Part shown: one piece after another, positions 1-12,963 of the stretch | Position numbering within the stretch: position 1 is the stretch's first letter | Layout of the letters: each line of letters starts with the position of its first letter | From: Thecaphora thlaspeos | Taxonomy: Eukaryota > Basidiomycota > Ustilaginomycetes > Urocystidales > Glomosporiaceae | Length of the DNA: 64,000 nt | Assembly: GCA_900291925.1 (NCBI GenBank) | Contig: UWYS01000005.1 | Span: forward strand, 558,001 to 622,000 | Direction of reading: 5' to 3' | The notes under the pieces: generated by a model | Seen by the model: only the letters and a program-made list of their open reading frames with translations | Told to the model about the DNA's origin: nothing | Database searches by the model: none | Translations under genes and position numbers: made by a program

Positions 1-3000
1 GCTGGAGATTGGTGCAAGAAGCGCCACGCGTCGACACGGCAGACAAGTCCTAGGACCACCGAGTCGCCGAGCGAAGCCCTCCCTCTTGCCTCGCCCCTTC
101 TCCGAGCACGGAGAGAGTGTCCGCTCTTCTGTCTCTGAGCGCGCGCGACCCGAGTACGTCGTTCGACGGACAGTCCTTCGACAAAAGACCTATTCCTGCC
201 CGCCTCGTGTTGCTGACATTGTGGCCTCCGACCTGATGTCGCTTTCGAAGCGCTTTGCGACCTTCATCGAGCATAGGAGGCCCCACACCCTGGAGAAGCT
301 CTTCGTCACATCATCGGTGAGTTCATTGTGTTGCCGGTGCCGTTTCGAGCCAACCTGATCTTGCTATACGATAGATCGTCTTCCCACACAGTCGTGCTGT
401 CGATCCGCAGGGGTCGGTGTATGGCCGTCCCTCGCACGCATGAGGTCAAGCGGTCGTCGCTCCATCTCCAACACGTTGTCTCTCCTCTCGGGCGAGTCTG
501 AGCTTGCACGGATCACGGGCAGTCGCACGACTGGGCCCAATTTCAGTGGTTCTGGATATATTTTGCCACCTGAGCCCTGACTCTGTGAGGCCGCAGGGCA
601 CAGAGAGAAGACGAGCCACCCTTGATCAGTACAGCCGAAATATCCTTGGCTGCTAACGGCTGCGGAGGCGTTCAGGCTAAACATGGCTACCCGGCAGGTC
701 CCGAACCTGATCTTTCAGCAAGCTCCGCCTCCCTGTCGGAAGAGAGGTACCTACGATGTACTTCTTATTCAAGATGTCGCATTCAGTACGGCGGGCGCGT
801 CGCCGAGGATCGTCATTCGAGTAAAGTAGCAGAGGCTGATTCAGACTAAATTCGACGTACAGTCGGAAAGCTCGTCGCTGTACAGTACCCTGAAAGAGGA
901 TGTTCGGCCTACTAGACATCGTTGTTCTAGCTGCGCCTCATATTTAGCTTGGCCATGCTTGGGCTTCGCGCCTGGTAGCTCATGGCTGGCGCTTTCGCGC
1001 TCTTTCCTGGCCGCTGTGAAGCCATATCACCGCTCGGATGAGCCAGACGAAACCGAGCCTACTCACGTTGATGGCGAGGGACAGCTCGCTACACTACTTA
1101 GCCCGCTCGAAAGACCGTTGCCGAAGCTATCTTGAGTGTCGTCGTCGATGCTGCCTTTAGCAGCCAAGCTTCGCAGTCGCTCGCTAGCAAACCTGGTGGC
1201 CGGCAATCACGAAGATGAGTGAGCAAACATGAAGATCGAGGATGCGCAAGATCATAACCGAATATATCAGCAACATGATGCTCTGAAGATACGGTAGAGG
1301 TCATTGCAGTCTTACGTCGACTGGGCTGGCCTAGACGTCAATGCAGGTTCGACTGTTTGCTCAAACGTCTCGGAGCTAAGAAGTGAGTGTGTCGTCAGGG
1401 TCACCGGGCCTATCGAGAAGCCGGCTCGGAAGGATCTTTGGTCCCTTCCAGCGATGCCTCAAGATGGTCCTTCAGCATCGCTCACAAAGCGTACATACGA
1501 TGGCCCTTTCAACAAGCATCGCAATCCACCAAACAACAGACCCTTTGCATTTGGCTTTTGAGATGACGACCCGTAAGATGAGCACGTACGTTCGGCTTGG
1601 AACATGAGTTCTTCAGCCCCACCCCACCGATCCGGACGGACAGGGTGCATGTTCGGGTGGTGTCGTCCAGGGTTTGTTCCTCGGCGTTGCATGACGCTGT
1701 TCCGGCCGCTGGTGCGACTTCGTCCAACGACGGCAAGCGCGCGTTCTGCGGAAGGCGTCCCGAAGGAAGTCTCTCCTTCTCCGTTCGATGCGATCTCGAT
1801 AGAGTTTGTCAAGCAAGCGCCCCAGCCCTGCTCAGGATGTACTTACTTAGAGTGGTCAAGCGGCAACTTTCCACGGTAGAATAGCGTTCAGTTAGCTGGT
1901 AATTGCGCCGCGGTCACCCTGACACCGCTACGCTCAGGGGATGCGCAGGTCAACTTATGTGGCTGCAACAGAGGCCATGGTCTTCATCTAGAGTGTAGCG
2001 GAGGTCAGGCTGAGCCATCTTCCCGCCTCTAGGAAGTCATCTGTCAGATGGGCGGCTGCCACCCTCGTCTCGGGAATTATCAGGAGCAGAAGCTTGCGTG
2101 AGGCGTAAAGTGTTGTATGTAAGTGTACGTACTGCACAGCGGCGAACAATTGGAGCCCAGGCATACAAGCGAAGTCGTCAGTTGCCTGCTGTGCTTGCTT
2201 GCGTGCTTGTTGTGGTCGTGGTCCCGATATGGGCAGCGAAATCATTCACCGTCGATCTTCTCGAGGCGCGTGATGGGAGGTCTTTGCCTCTTCGGTGGTA
2301 CAGTGCCAACGCCACCGTCGACTGGTGTGCATCGCTAGACCCACTGTACAGTATGTAACTGCACGGTGCCGCGCCCCGGGGGGGAAGGCGGGTCTCGCCT
2401 GGCGAGGAGAGGGCTTTCAATCATGAATGGAAGCGAAGCCAACGTGATTGCTTCTCTTCGGCATCGACGTGAGAGCAAGAAGGCAGCTGCTCAGCGCGAC
2501 GCAAAAAAACAAAAAACAAAAAAAGCCTCTCTTGAGAAAGATGGTGTGAGACTCGCAGCTGTCGATGAACGGTGGAGGCGGAGATGGAGCTGAGAACGAA
2601 ACTCTGCCCAAGCTGCAGCTTTCGGCATGATCAGATGTACAGTACATACAGTACAGGCGGCGACAACGAAGCGTCCAGAAGCCCATGAAGAGTGCGCGTA
2701 CAACGTTCGTCATGGTAAGAAGATGGGAACGGACTGTGCGCGCTGGGCTGCTGAGTAATTTCGAAGTGAGAGGTCGCGAGTTCCAGAAACTCTTGCGTGG
2801 TGTGGCAAAAGCGAGCTTCGGTTCCCACCCGGCCGCAAAGACAAGCTAGTTACAGTAAGTGTGAGTCAAGCAAGCTGTGTGATGGAGAGCAGGCAGACGG
2901 GGCTGAAGCCGAGATCCGAACCGCTTGCTGTGCTGTGCGTCCTCGGCACTGTGATGTTTTCTGGAAGGTGATCGGCGCCTGCGCTTCCGTCCGATCCGGC

Positions 3001-3450
3001 GGCGCAGCACATTTCGACCCTTCTTTGTCTGCGCAGCTGTAGAACCTTACCGTACAAAGGAGACGAGAGAGTGCATTCTTTGGGTGGTTTCATTGTTGTG
3101 TTGATTCTCCTTCCTCGGATCCGCAGGCGGCATGCTCTCACCGTGAGCCAGACACTCTGCTCGGCCACAGAGAGTCGGGTGAGAGCCACGGATCGCCGAG
3201 CTGTGGCCTTTGGGGTGCGCTGCCGCTGAAGCGAAACAACAGAGTTAAATAGGAATAATGGCAACATATTAATGATTGATCGTAATCCCACACTAAGTCG
3301 TCTACTGCACCCTACCGTACTGTGGACGATTGCGGGACTTGAACGTCGGAAGGGGGGAAAGAGGCGGGATGCATGTAGGGTCGGAAGGGCCGGGGCTGGG
3401 TCCCGGCCTACCCTCCGCTACGCCCTCAAGGTTAGTTCCCTTGCCCCCTA
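1..3450. other. Long stretch with no recognisable gene
   Basis: Both strands were read. Open frames here are short and rich in arginine and serine, typical of non-coding GC-rich DNA, and none carries a domain I recognise. Splice-like signals occur but join nothing coherent. Five copies of the heptamer TACAGTA lie here (881, 2347, 2638, 2647, 2851). It may hold decayed sequence or distal promoter of the bZIP gene. Confidence 0.5.
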
Positions 3451-4088
3451 AAAGTATGCTCTGCATAGTGTTTAAGGTTTGCGCCCCATCATGTCCTCCC
3501 ACCACCACCTTGTTCTCCTCCCTTTTCACTACAAACGCTGCTTGTGGCCGCCAAGCCCTTCCTCAGCCCCCGACCATCACATCCCTTCCTCAATTTATCT
3601 GTGCTCAGTCCATCGTCACGCACCCGACCTTCCATCCCGTCCATCTATCCGCTCAACAATCCAATCCGCCCGCCCTCCGTCAGACTTCACTCCCACTACG
3701 CTGCTGCCTCATCCGTCTCGCTACACCTACCACCGAGCGACACTCAAGATCGCAGTACGGCAGCTTCACACTTTCTCGATCCCGCTCTCGCGCCACCGTC
3801 GATCTATTTTATCGTCGGAATCACCTGCACCACTCTCCATAGCGCAACCGTTCCCATCCGAGGCATTTCGACAGGCCGGTCCTATCATCTCTGCCGTCTT
3901 TCTCATCCACCAGCGCCGCGTAGAAGCAGACACTGCCGGTCGCTCAACGCCCACGGCTGCGTCAGCTCTACGGTCAGCAGGTGCTTCTCCATCCTCTGGT
4001 TTACACATCGCCAAGGGAAGCCCCCTTAACGCTTCCCTCTTCGCCACCAACTAGCACGCGTCTCCCATCCTTTCCTCCGTCGACCGTC
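3451..4088 (+). promoter_or_regulatory. Pyrimidine-rich promoter/leader of the bZIP gene
   Basis: About 600 bases of strongly C/T-rich plus-strand sequence lead up to the ATG at 4089, as is common for highly expressed or regulated fungal genes. The leader contains an upstream ATG at 3491 that opens a low-complexity frame ending at 4054, 34 bases before the main ATG. Whether it lies in the transcript depends on the unknown transcription start. Confidence 0.4.
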
Positions 4089-5162
4089 ATGGTACAGAGC
4101 TCGGCAACCATGTCCCTTTTCTGGAACGAGCCTACGGCGGACAGGCCGCACTTTCCACCGAACGGCCAAGTCCTTGGCCACAATGGGGCTGTGTCGATCC
4201 CATACAACTACGGGAGCTCCAGTCTCGGTGGCGGCGGGTCCAGCCGCTCGAATGCGCCCTTTCACCTAACCATCAAGTCACCGCTCCACCACAACCAGCA
4301 ACAGCATCAGCAGCAGCAGCACGCACACAATGTCTCGATCCACTACCAGTATCGGACCGCTGAACAACAGGGGCTAGAGACTTCCGGCATCGTCTCGTCG
4401 ACCCCCCTTGTCAAGTCGGACCTCTTGGCCCCCGACGGGTCCAGTTGGGTCTTTGCTAATGCCTCCAAGCTGCCTCACGCGTCCGTCGCCCCAACTTCCT
4501 CGATTCTCGACGGCTTCAGCGGCAACACCGCCTCTTCGCACCCTGCCGCCATCTCAAGTGGCTCCATCGGCTCGACATCGGGCGCCAATCACGCCGGTAA
4601 CGCGACACCTCTTCTCGACAACGGCGCCAGCTCATTCCTGCCTGGCTCCGGTGGTATGGCCAACGCCACATCGTACCCGCTCTCGCAGAGCATGGCTGGC
4701 GCCCCGATGTCCATCTCGCAGCCCATGCAATCCGTCGGGCTCGCGGCCCCTGTGTCCAACGCCCCGCCCGTCACCCTTGCTGTCGAGCCGCTACGTCGGT
4801 CCATTGACATCAACATCGACTCCGGCTCGGCCGGCACCTCGTACTTTGGCACTAGCGGCCAAGAAATGAACGGCTCGAAGCCGTCGTTCGGGGGCTCTTC
4901 GGCGTCTCCCGGAAGCTCCAACGGGCGACTCGGCTCGAGTCCCGAGGGGCATGGCAGGACAAGGAACAGTGGCTTTGGCGATTCTACGTTCCCAGCCTCG
5001 ACGGCGCCGATGGCGAACGTTGATGCTTGGATGGCCTCGAGCCTCAATCTTGCGCCGGGCACCGCGCCGAGCTCCTCGACAGACATGGCCGCGTCCCATG
5101 TTCGATCGTCGAGCGTCCAGTACACTTCGGCTGCCCAGCCGGGTCACTCCACCCTCACGAGA

Positions 5163-5194
<32 letters not shown>

Positions 5195-6506
5195 AAACCA
5201 GAGTTTCAAGACGAGCATCGAGCGACGCGAGAGGAACAAGGCATCGCAGCGAGAGTCGCGCAAGCGCAGGCAGGACCGTCTCGAGATGCTAGAGGCCGAG
5301 AACGCCGCGCTGCGAAAGGCACTCGCCAGTACCAAGTATGACAAGGCGGGTCGAGGCGCCGGCTCCAAGTTCTCCGGCGCCATCTTCCTCGACGTCATCG
5401 AGCCTCACCTCGAAGACAACTCGGCGGAGCAAGGCTTCAGCGAGCTGATTGGACACCGCTTCCCTGAGCAGAAGTCGGAGGCCCAGGAGGTGTTCAACGA
5501 GCTGGACGTCTACGACCCGCGCGAGAAGGAGGAGGATGCGGGCGAGGCTACCGACGCGGCGATCTCAGGCAGCGCGTTTGGCGAGGCCGCCGAGATCCCG
5601 GAAGAGCAGCAAATGGCCAAATCTAGCGGGCCCGTCCGCAGCGGTCGCGGCTCCCAGCCGAAGAGGAAGAACGTCTGGGAGCTCGGTATCAGCCATCACG
5701 AGTCGTCTAAGTCGTTCACCTCACTCGTCGTCGTCCCGGAGCTGGTGCTCTACAAGGTCTGCCGGCTCTACTTCAGCCTGGTGCTCCCCTTCACCACCTC
5801 GCTCAAGTCTGGCATCTGCAACCTCCGGGCGGCGCGCGCCGCCCCATTCCTGCTGGGCGGGCCGGACGAGCTGCCTCGCTTCAAGGGCGACAGCTTTGAC
5901 GAAACCCGAGCCGAGCTCGTTCTCCCGCAGAACCTCATGCCCACGGAGAACCAGCTCCGCATAGGCTTCCACCCTGTTGAGATCGCCGTGATCCCGTTCC
6001 CCTCGATGAGAGACAAGCTGCTCACTACGCTGGAAGCATTTCACTCACTCGGGGGCATCGAGGACGTCCCCAACGGCGCGAGGATCACCGAAGAGCACCG
6101 CGCGTTCTCGCCGCCCTCGACGCACCCGGATGTCTATGTCGGCAAGATGCAGCAGCGCACCGCCATCATCTCAGACGTGTCTACCTGGACGCCCAAGGAC
6201 CAGCCTGATCCCAAGACTGCCATCGTCATTCCGGACCATAAGCGCGTCTACAAGTACGGCTTCACCGAGAAGCCAAAGGGCTCACCCAAGATGGGCCGCC
6301 CGGCGCAGCGCTTCCTGGACGACTTCTTTGTTGAGGTGGTCCGCTCACTGAGGATCTGGACGCCCGCCGGCGACGTCTTTGACCAGGAGGGCTTTGAGCT
6401 CCGCGAGAGCTTCTACGAAAAGTACCCTTGGCTCGTCGACGAAAATATCCTCCGTTCCACCAACCGATGGCGTCGTGCGCGCGGCGAGTCGCCCATCAGG
6501 CTCTAG
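4089..6506 (+). CDS. bZIP transcription factor with C-terminal DUF3425 domain
   Basis: A single-exon gene encoding about 805 residues. The first 370 residues are low complexity (Ser, Ala, Gly, Gln-rich) with a glutamine run near residues 359-370 from a CAG/CAA repeat. The basic region follows at about 377-395 (ERRERNKASQRESRKRR), then a short leucine-zipper heptad stretch (RLEMLEAENAALRKAL). Residues about 605-795 match the DUF3425 type of domain found C-terminal to many fungal bZIPs, including the segment NQLRIGFHPVEIAVIPFPSM. It should act in the nucleus as a DNA-binding regulator; the target pathway cannot be inferred. The ATG at 4089 (MVQSSATMS) is preferred over an upstream in-frame CTG-type start because the upstream part reads as leader sequence. 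Ends in TAG. Confidence 0.85.
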
Positions 6507-7349
6507 GCTCGAGCCTGGGAGCCCATCGACTCTCCACGGAACGTGCATGTCCGTTGTTCGGCGACCCAGGATCCTGGAGCTCTCTTTATACACAGACCCC
6601 GTTGGCACACAGAGCTGGCCAGCACCTCCTCGCGAACAAGTGGAAGCACGAACGTCCATCTTACCTTGGCCTCTAGCGTGCTAGCGGTCCGCTCAATAGC
6701 CGCGCTCGAATGCGCGATCATCTCTAATATCAATTCTCCTGCTCCTGCCTGCTTCGATGTCCCCCCGTCATTTGCCATTGATATAACACAAGTCAATACA
6801 CTACTGTACAAGCAGCCTCTTCTCCAATCCGCTTGCTCTAGCTCTGTTCCTTCTCACAGATTCATACACTCTCCCTCGTAGTCTACCTTCCCCCTACTGC
6901 TCCTCTCTGTGCCATGATCTACCTCTCACCCTGGTACTGTCACCGTGGTGGCGGCGTCGAGCGCGATCTCTGCCTTGTACTTTAGTAGTCTCCATACACG
7001 TCCCATTGACCTCTGCCATCGCTTACTAGCAGTCTCGAATACACGCCTGTGGGATGCTTTCATGTGGTGGTGGCAACTGGTCTGTGCCAACGTGGATCGG
7101 CAGGGTGTGTGGCGACGGTGCCCCTGCAGCGGTCGACGGCGATGCACGGACGCCGCCGAGGAATAATCTTTGGGCAAGCTGCGGCAGGCAAGTTGAGGAG
7201 GCAGGCAGGCAGGCAGCTTGTCAGACCAACACCGTCCATCAACCGCGCAAACAGACCAACACACACTCGCATATCCTCTCCTCCTCTCACCACCTCTTCC
7301 CGTTCGTCCCCACGCCTGTCCCTCCTCCTCCTTTGGCCTGTATATCGGC
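6507..7349. other. Intergenic: bZIP 3' region and UAP1 promoter
   Basis: No gene seen. Contains one TACTGTA heptamer (6802-6808) and a short tandem GGCA repeat around 7200. The last 90 bases before the UAP1 ATG are C/T-rich. Confidence 0.5.
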
Positions 7350-8934
7350 ATGTCCTCGGCACCCATCGACATCACCGCCCTCAAGGCGCGCTACGACGCC
7401 GCCGGGCAGTTCCACCTCTTTACCTTCTGGGACAAGCTCACGGCCGATCAGCAGGCCGCCCTCGCCGCACAGCTCGATGCCCTCGACGTCGAGCGCGTCA
7501 ACCAGGTCTTTCAGACCGCCATCAAGGCAGATGAAGAGGCCAAGTCCGGCAAGTCGGCCAGGATCGACCCTCCGCCCGCATCTAGCGTCCAGTCGACCAT
7601 CGAGGGCGAGGCCAACATCCAGCAGGTCGAGCACCTCCGCAAGCGCGGCCTAGACGCCATCGCACAGGGCAAAGTCGGCGTACTCCTCATGGCCGGAGGG
7701 CAGGGCACCCGGCTCGGCTCGAGCGCGCCAAAAGGATGCTACGACATCGGCCTGCCCAGCCACAAGAGCCTCTTCCAGCTACAGGCCGAGCGTATCCGCA
7801 CCCTCCAGAGGCTCGCCGGCCAGGGCAAGGACGTCGTCATTCCCTGGTACATCATGACTTCCGGACCCACGCGCAAGGACACTGAGGCCTTCTTTGAGCA
7901 GAACAACTTCTTTGGACTGCAGCGGGGCGATGTCATCTTCTTCGAGCAGGGTGAGTGACGCCGCCGTGGCCGAACAAGGCCACGCCACTATCGTTCCCTA
8001 TACCCCTCTGAACATCGCTCGTGCCTCCGCTGACACGCACTCTGCGACCCGTCTTCTCTCTCCACCGCTAGGGACCCTGCCCTGCCTCTCGCTCGAGGGC
8101 AAGATCCTGCTCGAGAATCAGCACAAGGTGGCCACCGCCCCCGACGGCAACGGTGGGCTCTATCGCGCCCTCCGCACGCCCTACACCGCCGGCAGGCCGG
8201 ACACGGTCATCTCGGACTTCGAGAGGCGCGGGATCGAGTACCTCCACGCTTATGGCGTCGACAACTGCCTCGTCAAGGTGGGCGATCCTGTCTTTATCGG
8301 CGTCAATCTGGCACAGGGCGTCCAGGCGGGCGTCAAGGTGGTCAAGAAGACAGAGCCCAAGGAGTCGGTCGGCGTCGTGGCGCTCAAGAACGGCAAGTTT
8401 GGCGTCGTCGAGTACTCGGAGATCCCGCAGGAGCTGAGCGAGGCGCGCGACGACGCCACGGGCGAGCTCGCCTTCCGTGCGGCCAACATTGCCAACCACT
8501 TCTACACCACTTCCTTCCTCGCCCGCGACGTTCCCGGATTCGAGGAAAAGATGGCCTTCCACATCGCGCGCAAGAAGATCCCTACCGTCGACCTTGAGAC
8601 GGGCGAGGCCGTCAAGCCCTCGTCGCCCAACGGCATGAAGCTCGAGCTGTTCGTGTTCGACGTCTTCCCCTTCTGCGACGACCTGGCCGTGCACGAGGTG
8701 GCGAGGCAGGAGGAGTTCAGCCCGCTCAAGAACGCTCCCGGCACGGGGAGCGACGACCCGGGCACGTCGAGGCGCGACCTCCTGGCGCAGCAGAAGAGGT
8801 GGCTCGAAAAGGCGGGCGCCACCGTACCGGAAGGCGTCGAGGTCGAGATCAGCGCACTCGTCAGCTACAATGGAGAAAGGCTGGACAGGTACAAGGGACT
8901 TACGTTGGATAAGAGCCAGGCCATCGAGGCATAG
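7350..8934 (+). CDS. UAP1: UDP-N-acetylglucosamine pyrophosphorylase
   Basis: Two exons, 7350-7950 and 8072-8934, give 487 residues, the usual length for the family. It makes UDP-GlcNAc from UTP and GlcNAc-1-phosphate in the cytosol, the precursor of chitin, N-glycans and GPI anchors. The nucleotide-binding signature is at residues about 114-129 (MAGGQGTRLGSSAPKG), followed by the DIGLPSHKSLFQLQAERI block. The conserved QGTLPC motif is split by the intron (donor GTGAGT at 7951, acceptor CTAG ending 8071); joining the exons restores EQGTLPCLSLEGK in frame, which confirms the splice. Further conserved blocks are VDNCLVKVGDP and KLELFVFDVFPF. The start at 7350 gives MSSAPIDITALKARYDAAGQ, a normal N-terminus. 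Yeast name is QRI1. Convergent with the centrin gene. Confidence 0.95.
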
Positions 8935-9405
8935 AGAAGGAATTCGTTAGATATACATGTTACACTGTGCTCTCTCGTCACGCAACCGAGAGACCGGAGA
9001 AAGCAACAAGAATGGACTCTCCTATTGCGGCCCTCGAGAACAAGGACCTCCTGCTTCCCACAGGGCAGCAACGCGTGCGTAGCAACGTTGTCTTGAACAC
9101 CGCCAGTGTGTTGCTCCGGACTTGCCCAGATCAGACCGGGAGGTTTACCGAACTGCATTCAAATGCCTACTCAGTGATGCTTACTCGCGCCTGCTGCTGT
9201 GGCATCAGGCGTGAAAGAGACTTTTTCTGTGGCCGGCTGCAAAGCACCATGCCTCGAGGCGTGATGAGACCTGCCTAAATGAGCGTGGATTGGCGTTCTC
9301 GTCATTCTTTGAGAGCTTCCTAGTGATACAGCGATATCTTGACGGGCGGAGCGAGAGACAAAGAGTGGGAAGGAAGAGAGGGGAGACGAGATGGTGTTCG
9401 ACCGG
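8935..9405. other. Convergent 3' spacer between UAP1 and centrin
   Basis: About 470 bases separating two genes that face each other. No gene, RNA or repeat recognised. Confidence 0.5.
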
Positions 9406-10250
9406 CTATGAGTCGTCCATCATGATCTGGATGAATTCCTGCTCGTTGATCTCTCCGTCCTGGTCTAGGTCGAATTCGTCGATCATCGCTTGTCTGACAC
9501 GGTCGAACAGGGTGTAGGCAGGGGGGAGGTACGATGCGAAAGGCGTCAGTCTGGTAGCTCAGGCCGTCGACGAGAGGAGTTTGCACGAGGAGCAGAGGGG
9601 AAGGGGCACGTACAGCTCGTCATCATCCAGCGATTCTCCGAGTTCCTTTGCGACCCTCTTGAGGTTTCTGAGGTTGATCTTGCCGCTGCCGTCGTCGTCG
9701 AATAGCGCAAAGGCCCTGCGAATCTCGTCCATCGGATCTCTTGATGCGATCCGCTCTGACACTGTACAAGAACGGCCAGGTGCGAAAGGTCAAACGAGAA
9801 GCGAGCGTCAAGCGTCAGTCTGTACCGTCTACGGCGTGCCACGGGCCTTACAATGACGGGGTCACAACGGGGAGACGACTCACTAATCTTGTTGAAATCG
9901 TCCCATTCGATGACATTGGCGCCCGTCTTGTCGTGATCGCGGAGCAGCTTCAAGACCTCGGCCTTCTTGAGGTCGAAGCCGAGAGCCCTCATGGCGACCT
10001 TGAGCTCGTGGTAGTCGATGGCGCCATCCTTGTCGGTGTCGAAGAGCTCGAAGGCCTCCTTGATCTCCTGCCTCTGCTCGTCGGTAAGGTCGGCCGGCGT
10101 GTTGCCGAGGTGCGTGAGGCGCGACGACGTCCCCGCGTGGTGCGAGTGGTGCGGCGGGTGGTGGTGCGACGACGAGGCCAGCGGTGTGCCGTTGGTCTGC
10201 GGGAGGTTGCGCCGTGTCTTGGACTTGGATGCTGGTGTGTAGAGCGACAT
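9406..10250 (-). CDS. CDC31: Centrin (Cdc31-type EF-hand protein)
   Basis: Three exons on the minus strand, 10250-9884, 9761-9614 and 9493-9406, give 200 residues. Introns have GTGAGT and GTACGT donors and CAG acceptors, and joining them restores [13 protein letters not shown] and DDELQAMIDEF, both typical of centrin. Centrins work at spindle pole bodies, in mRNA export (TREX-2) and in nucleotide excision repair. Four EF-hands are visible: site 1 [12 protein letters not shown], site 2 degenerate ([12 protein letters not shown], lacking the final acidic ligand), site 3 [12 protein letters not shown] and site 4 [12 protein letters not shown]. The basic, His/Ser-rich N-terminal tail of about 50 residues is longer than in many centrins. 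Calmodulin is less likely because of that tail and the [22 protein letters not shown] start. Confidence 0.92.
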
Positions 10251-11213
10251 AGTGCAGGAGATGTATAGGCAGCTAAGTGGGCGGCGACGGTGGTGGTGGT
10301 GGTGATGATACTACTGATACAAAGAGAAAGGCTCTTGGAGGGAGGCAAAGTGACAAAAGCCCTTTGAAAAGCACATCCAACACACGCGTCTTTGCGCAAC
10401 GGGCCGAGACCGTGCGCGCTTGCGCCTGAGGCCAGCGCCGTTCTACGCGTCGGCGCGCGCGCTCCCTTTCTTCGCCAGCTCGGCTTGCCGCGGCCATCCG
10501 GCCGCCGTACCACCGTACCATCACCCTTGTTCCTCAGTCCACGCAACGACCGCAACCTGCAGAGATCTCTCCACACTTTGCTCTCCCACAGACATACGTC
10601 GACGTGCGCTTTTCGAATCATTGTGTTTTGTTGCATGTGGGCAGCGGCGGCTAATAGTCACCGCCAGAGGGGAAAGGAAAAAGGGAGGTGCCTGCGACCA
10701 TAGTGGGGGAAAAGTACATGTGTGCGGGTTGCGGTGTGGTCATAATGCAAAGAAAGGAGGGGAGCGTATGTGAAGGAAAGAGATGCCGCCAAGAGGAGAT
10801 GAGGATAAGGGCATCGTCGGGCCGAACAGGGGCGTGTCGAGAGAGCGGGGCGACATCTCTAAGAGATCCGAGGAGCAAAGAAGCATGGCCCACATGCAGG
10901 GGGGGGTTGTAGAGGTCGAGCCCATCATGCTTCCAAGCCGTTCGGATCCACTCTCGAGAGCTCGCCTCATTCCAAAACAGGTGACCGGCCATTCCGATTC
11001 AAATGTGTCCCTAACTCCTCGTAGCGTTCGACCGTCTCGCGCTCGCCGTCGAGATCACGTCAGACAGACGGCAGGACTGAGCGTCGGTCGATCTTTTTGT
11101 GTATGTATGTGTGTGTGATTCGGTGGTGCGCCGTCGTCCACCGCGTAGACCGAGAAATAATGCGGAAACCAAAACGAGACTGTCGATCCTGGGGCAGGAA
11201 TCAGACGATCCGC
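10251..11213. other. Intergenic: centrin promoter and uL13 3' region
   Basis: Lies upstream of centrin and downstream of uL13, both on the minus strand. No gene seen. Some T/C-rich tracts in minus orientation near 10270-10340 probably belong to the centrin leader. Confidence 0.4.
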
Positions 11214-11828
11214 TTAGTGGCCGAAAGCCTGGAGCTTGGCGTCGACCTCCTTAACCTGGTCAGCCTTGGCGGTGAGGGCCAAGGCGCGGGCCTTGTTGGC
11301 GGCGACCTTGCGCTCGAAGTAGGCCTGCTGCTTGACCTTCCTCTTAGCCTCGAGCTTGTCGACGGTGGCCTGGTGGCTCCAGCCAACCTCGTGCGAGATC
11401 CTCTTGATCGTGGCGTATTTGCGGCCGGGCTTGAGGCGGAGGATACGGAGAGCGGCGGGGATGACCATCTTCTTCTGGCGCTCAAACGGCGGGGGCATGC
11501 CCTCGTAGAGCTTCAGGCGCTGGAGCGCGGCGGCACCGCGGGCAGTCTTGTGGGGGACCATTCCACGGACGGCCTTGTAGATGATGCGCGAGGGAGCGCG
11601 CTCGTGGAAGGGACCGGACTTCTTGGGGTTGACCAGGTGCCTCTTGTTAAGGTAGGCGTGGTAGCGCAGCTTGTTGCGGAAGAAGGAGCCCGAGACGTTG
11701 ACGAGCTCACATCGGACAACGGTGACCTTCTGGCCAGACAGGATCTGCTTGGCGATGGTCGAGGCAAGACGACCAAGGAGGTGACCCTTGCCGTCGACGA
11801 GATAAGGCTTGCTCTGCTGAAGAGACAT
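11214..11828 (-). CDS. RPL16: 60S ribosomal protein uL13 (L13a / yeast Rpl16)
   Basis: A single coding exon of 204 residues, normal for the family. It is a structural protein of the large ribosomal subunit. Diagnostic segments are DGKGHLLGRLAS, VVRCELVNVSGSF, FRNKLRYHAYLNKR, GPFHERAPSRI and VRGMVPHKTARGAAAL. The C-terminal helix is rich in Lys and Ala. The ATG at 11828 is chosen because MSLQQSKPYLVDGKGHLLGR begins at the conserved position. A CACACAG acceptor-like sequence sits directly before this ATG, so a 5'-UTR intron is possible. Ends in TAA. Confidence 0.95.
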   Translation of the reverse strand: MSLQQSKPYLVDGKGHLLGRLASTIAKQILSGQKVTVVRCELVNVSGSFFRNKLRYHAYLNKRHLVNPKKSGPFHERAPSRIIYKAVRGMVPHKTARGAAALQRLKLYEGMPPPFERQKKMVIPAALRILRLKPGRKYATIKRISHEVGWSHQATVDKLEAKRKVKQQAYFERKVAANKARALALTAKADQVKEVDAKLQAFGH

Positions 11829-12929
11829 CTGTGTGACGGAAGCGGGAAGGATGAAAGGGGTCGTGGTTGAAAGGAAAGGTGATGAAAAAAGTCGGGTCAG
11901 TTCACGCTGCACGGCGAAGCTTCATATGTGTGCATTACGACGCCCTGGCCAAGATCCGTTGCAGCGCCCTCTAGCATCTGGTCGAGTCGGCAAGCTGGTT
12001 GTGTCGGTCGAACAGTGGAGTCGGTTTTGTCGAGTGGTGCAGCATGACTCCAGGTAGGTCTGGTGGGCCTGGTTTGGGCCTCTGGACGCCGATGCCCGGC
12101 TGGTACGCCGAGCTGACGGCGATCGTCATGTTGCGAAGGCGGCCTCTTCGCATCCTCTTCCTCCTACGGATTCCCAGCCGTCCAGAGCCCAGCTCCACCA
12201 TTCGTGCTACCCATTCTGCGCTCATATTTGCAGATAGAAGAGTGGTACGGCCCCTAGACGCTGCTGGACGGCTGTAGCAACAAGGCCACTTGAGATAGCC
12301 ATTCTCTCATGCCTCTTTCCTCTTTACCCTTCCTATGCATTCCTAGAGTTCCTCCCATCGCAGCCGTTCTGATCAGTCGCCATCCTGCCTGTACGCTCAG
12401 CGAAGGTGTTGAACTAGTGTGGTCGATGCGGCGAACGCTGAAGTCCGTCAGGCGAGGCACGACGTTTGTACGCCGGTCCATATCTCTGCTAGCGGCGGCA
12501 GCGGCGGCGGTGGGAATGCTGATGAATGCGGATGCTGGAGATCGTTGTCGCTGTCGGTATCGTTCTGGGCGTCGTACGTCGTGCGTTCGAACAGGGCGGC
12601 GATGCTACAGGGCGCTGCTGATGCTGGCGATGGGTTCGTGCGCTATCGACGACGATACCAACCTTGAGGGATAGGTGCTTGACGGTGGGGGAAACGGTGA
12701 AGGGAGGAAGCGGGGGGTGACGGTCAGAGTGGGTGTCGCAACAAGCGCTGGGCGACACACGCGCTTCTCGACTCCAATGGCGGCAGCGGGCGGCGGTAGC
12801 GGCGGCAGGCCTCCCCTGGCTCTCCTAGCTCCCTTGGTCACTGGCTTGCTGTCCGCCTCTCCTTTTTTCTTTTCGAAAAGGCGGGGCGGGGCTCCCGATC
12901 TCTCGACCTGCCCGTCTTCCCTTGTCCGC

Positions 12930-12963
<34 letters not shown>

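Noticed and set aside
3981..4088. N-terminal extension of the bZIP protein
   Set aside because: The upstream codons translate pyrimidine-rich leader, start with a non-ATG codon, and add no known sequence.
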